Positions 4,717-5,765 of a DNA stretch of 5,765 bases are shown piece by piece (the stretch's first letter is position 1; each line of letters begins with the position of its first letter). Under the pieces are notes generated by a model, which was given only the letters and a program-made list of their open reading frames with translations, was not told the DNA's origin and made no database searches. A program made the translations under genes and the position numbers. The DNA comes from Actinomycetes bacterium (lineage in GTDB: Bacteria; Actinomycetota; Thermoleophilia; Solirubrobacterales; Solirubrobacteraceae): NCBI GenBank assembly GCA_023404805.1, contig JAEYAL010000116.1:1-5765 (forward strand). Direction: 5' to 3'.

Positions 4717-5765
4717 GTGGGCAGCAGCACCGGGCAACGCGGACAGGCGACGATCGAGCACCTCGGACTCGTCGCCGTCATCGCTTTGGTGATGCTCGCC
4801 GCCGGCGCGGTCAGCGCCGTCGGTGCTCCCGGGATCCTCAACCGCGTCATCGCCGGGTTCGACCGCGCGCTCTGCGTCGTCGCCGGGCAGCGCTGCGACC
4901 AGCTCGAGCGCGAACCGTGCCCCGTCCGCCGTCAGACCGACCGGCACAGCCAGAGCGCCGGCCTCAGCTGGCTGCGCATCGGCCACGACCGCGTCCTCTA
5001 CATCGAACGGCGCAGCGACGGCAGCTACCTCCTGTCGCTCGTCGAAGGCGCCCGCGCCGGCGGCGGCATCGGCCGCATGGGCCGAGGCGGCGCCGCCGAC
5101 GGGGCACTCACCCTCGGCTGGAAAGGCGGCCGGCAGTACCTCGCCTCCACACCCGCCGAAGCCCGCGCGCTCGTCCGGCGCCTGCGGCGCGACCCCGTCC
5201 CGGCGCTCTCGACCGAGGTCGCGGCAGCGCTCGACGTCACCGGGATCCGCGATGCCGATCCTGCCGTCGACGCCTACGTCCTCACCGGCGACGCCGCGCT
5301 CGACGCCGTCGCCAAGGCCGGGCTGAACGGCGTCTTCGAAGGGGGTGGAGAGCTGGCGACCAGCGAAGAGCTCGGCGTCAAGATCGCCGCGCACCGGAAG
5401 GAGATCACCGCCTACGTCAAAGCCGACGCCAAGATCGCCGTGTTCGCCGATGCGCTCAGCGGCGTCACGCACCGCGGCCGCTCACGCCGGCCGCAGCGCC
5501 CCGCGAAACTCGATCCGCCCGCAGCTGGCAAACCCGACCTCACCAAGCGGCCCGCGCAAGACGGCGGCCCTGGTCCGTCGACCCCTCCAGCGCCGCGAGG
5601 CGGGGTGGAGGCCGCCGCGGCGTCGCCGGTGAAGCCGCTCGAAGGCGCGCTGAGCGGCATGGTCGCGCTCCGCTTCGGGCCCGGACCGACGTTGCTCGGC
5701 GTCGAAGTGGTCGTCTCCGCCAGCAGCGCCACCACGCAGCGGGAGCTGCGCGCGCGGCTCGACCC
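4717..5765 (+). CDS. Uncharacterised membrane/surface protein with prepilin-like (TadE-like) N-terminus (3' partial)
   Basis: Long frame with no stop to the right edge, so at least 349 residues and cut by the window. GTG at 4717 is chosen because it puts a short polar leader (MGSSTGQRG) before the motif; TTG at 4696 is an alternative, and neither has a strong Shine-Dalgarno. Residues 9-35 (G/QATIEHLGLVAVIALVMLAAGAVSAV) match a type IV/Tad prepilin signal: Gly9 at -1, Glu14 at +5, then one hydrophobic helix. This implies membrane insertion and possible cleavage by a prepilin peptidase. Cys53, Cys60 and Cys68 follow, then a compact segment with Trp and Tyr residues (LSWLRIGHDRVLYIERRSDGSYLL) and a Gly-rich stretch. 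Residues about 265-305 are a Pro/Ala/Gly/Lys-rich linker, after which another ordered strand-like region starts (MVALRFGPGPTLLGVEVVVS). I do not recognise the family; similar GQATxEH proteins are common in Thermoleophilia as I recall. Coding is supported by strong third-position GC and a sensible composition, unlike the antisense frame. Confidence 0.78.
   Translation, partial: MGSSTGQRGQATIEHLGLVAVIALVMLAAGAVSAVGAPGILNRVIAGFDRALCVVAGQRCDQLEREPCPVRRQTDRHSQSAGLSWLRIGHDRVLYIERRSDGSYLLSLVEGARAGGGIGRMGRGGAADGALTLGWKGGRQYLASTPAEARALVRRLRRDPVPALSTEVAAALDVTGIRDADPAVDAYVLTGDAALDAVAKAGLNGVFEGGGELATSEELGVKIAAHRKEITAYVKADAKIAVFADALSGVTHRGRSRRPQRPAKLDPPAAGKPDLTKRPAQDGGPGPSTPPAPRGGVEAAAASPVKPLEGALSGMVALRFGPGPTLLGVEVVVSASSATTQRELRARLD

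Noticed and set aside
3912..4850. 312-residue reverse-strand frame spanning the imuB end, the DUF6504 gene and the tandem repeat
   Set aside because: It contains the repeat in shifted frames, is low-complexity, and lies opposite better-supported forward genes.
4675..5472. 265-residue reverse-strand frame
   Set aside because: It is the antisense of the prepilin-like gene. Its composition is Gly/Ala/Asp/Val-rich without any motif, while the forward frame has a membrane signal and stays open for more than 1 kb.

Overview
This is a very GC-rich window (strong G/C preference at third codon positions in every real gene). The ImuB-like and DUF6504-like proteins, the Gram-positive-type LexA box and a 'GQATIEH' membrane protein together suggest an actinobacterium, most likely of the class Thermoleophilia (Solirubrobacter/Conexibacter/Patulibacter relatives). 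The lineage call is inference from remembered family resemblance, not a search result.

Layout. (1) 3-785 (+): C-terminal part of a membrane-anchored endonuclease/exonuclease/phosphatase (EEP) family protein whose N-terminus lies left of the window. (2) 870-1841 (-): a complete LysR-type transcriptional regulator, convergent with the EEP gene. (3) 1842-1913: a short divergent regulatory region with overlapping inverted repeats. (4) 1914-2873 (+): a complete EamA/DMT-family transporter. Items 2-4 form the classic divergent LysR regulator/exporter pair, with the regulator probably controlling both promoters. (5) 2952-2965: a perfect match to the Gram-positive LexA (SOS) box. (6) 2969-4144 (+): an ImuB-like Y-family polymerase homologue with a degraded active site. 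(7) 4185-4439 (+): a small DUF6504-like protein coupled to it. Items 5-7 look like a DNA-damage-inducible mutagenesis cassette, but neither imuA' nor dnaE2 is next to it. (8) 4438-4655: a near-perfect tandem duplication with a 103-bp period, non-coding and rich in complementary segments. (9) 4717 to the right edge (+): a long reading frame with no stop in the window, encoding a protein with a prepilin-like N-terminus (G/QATIE then a hydrophobic segment). It is an uncharacterised TadE-like or surface protein, cut by the window edge.

The points most worth a second look are the SOS box placed almost on the imuB start, the 103-bp tandem repeat that begins at the DUF6504 stop codon, the ATGA/GTGA double-overlap junction with a duplicated start region between imuB and the DUF6504 gene, and the large unrecognised pilin-like protein. 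Several long reverse-strand frames (2996-4216, 3912-4850, 4675-5472) are antisense shadows of these genes and were not annotated.
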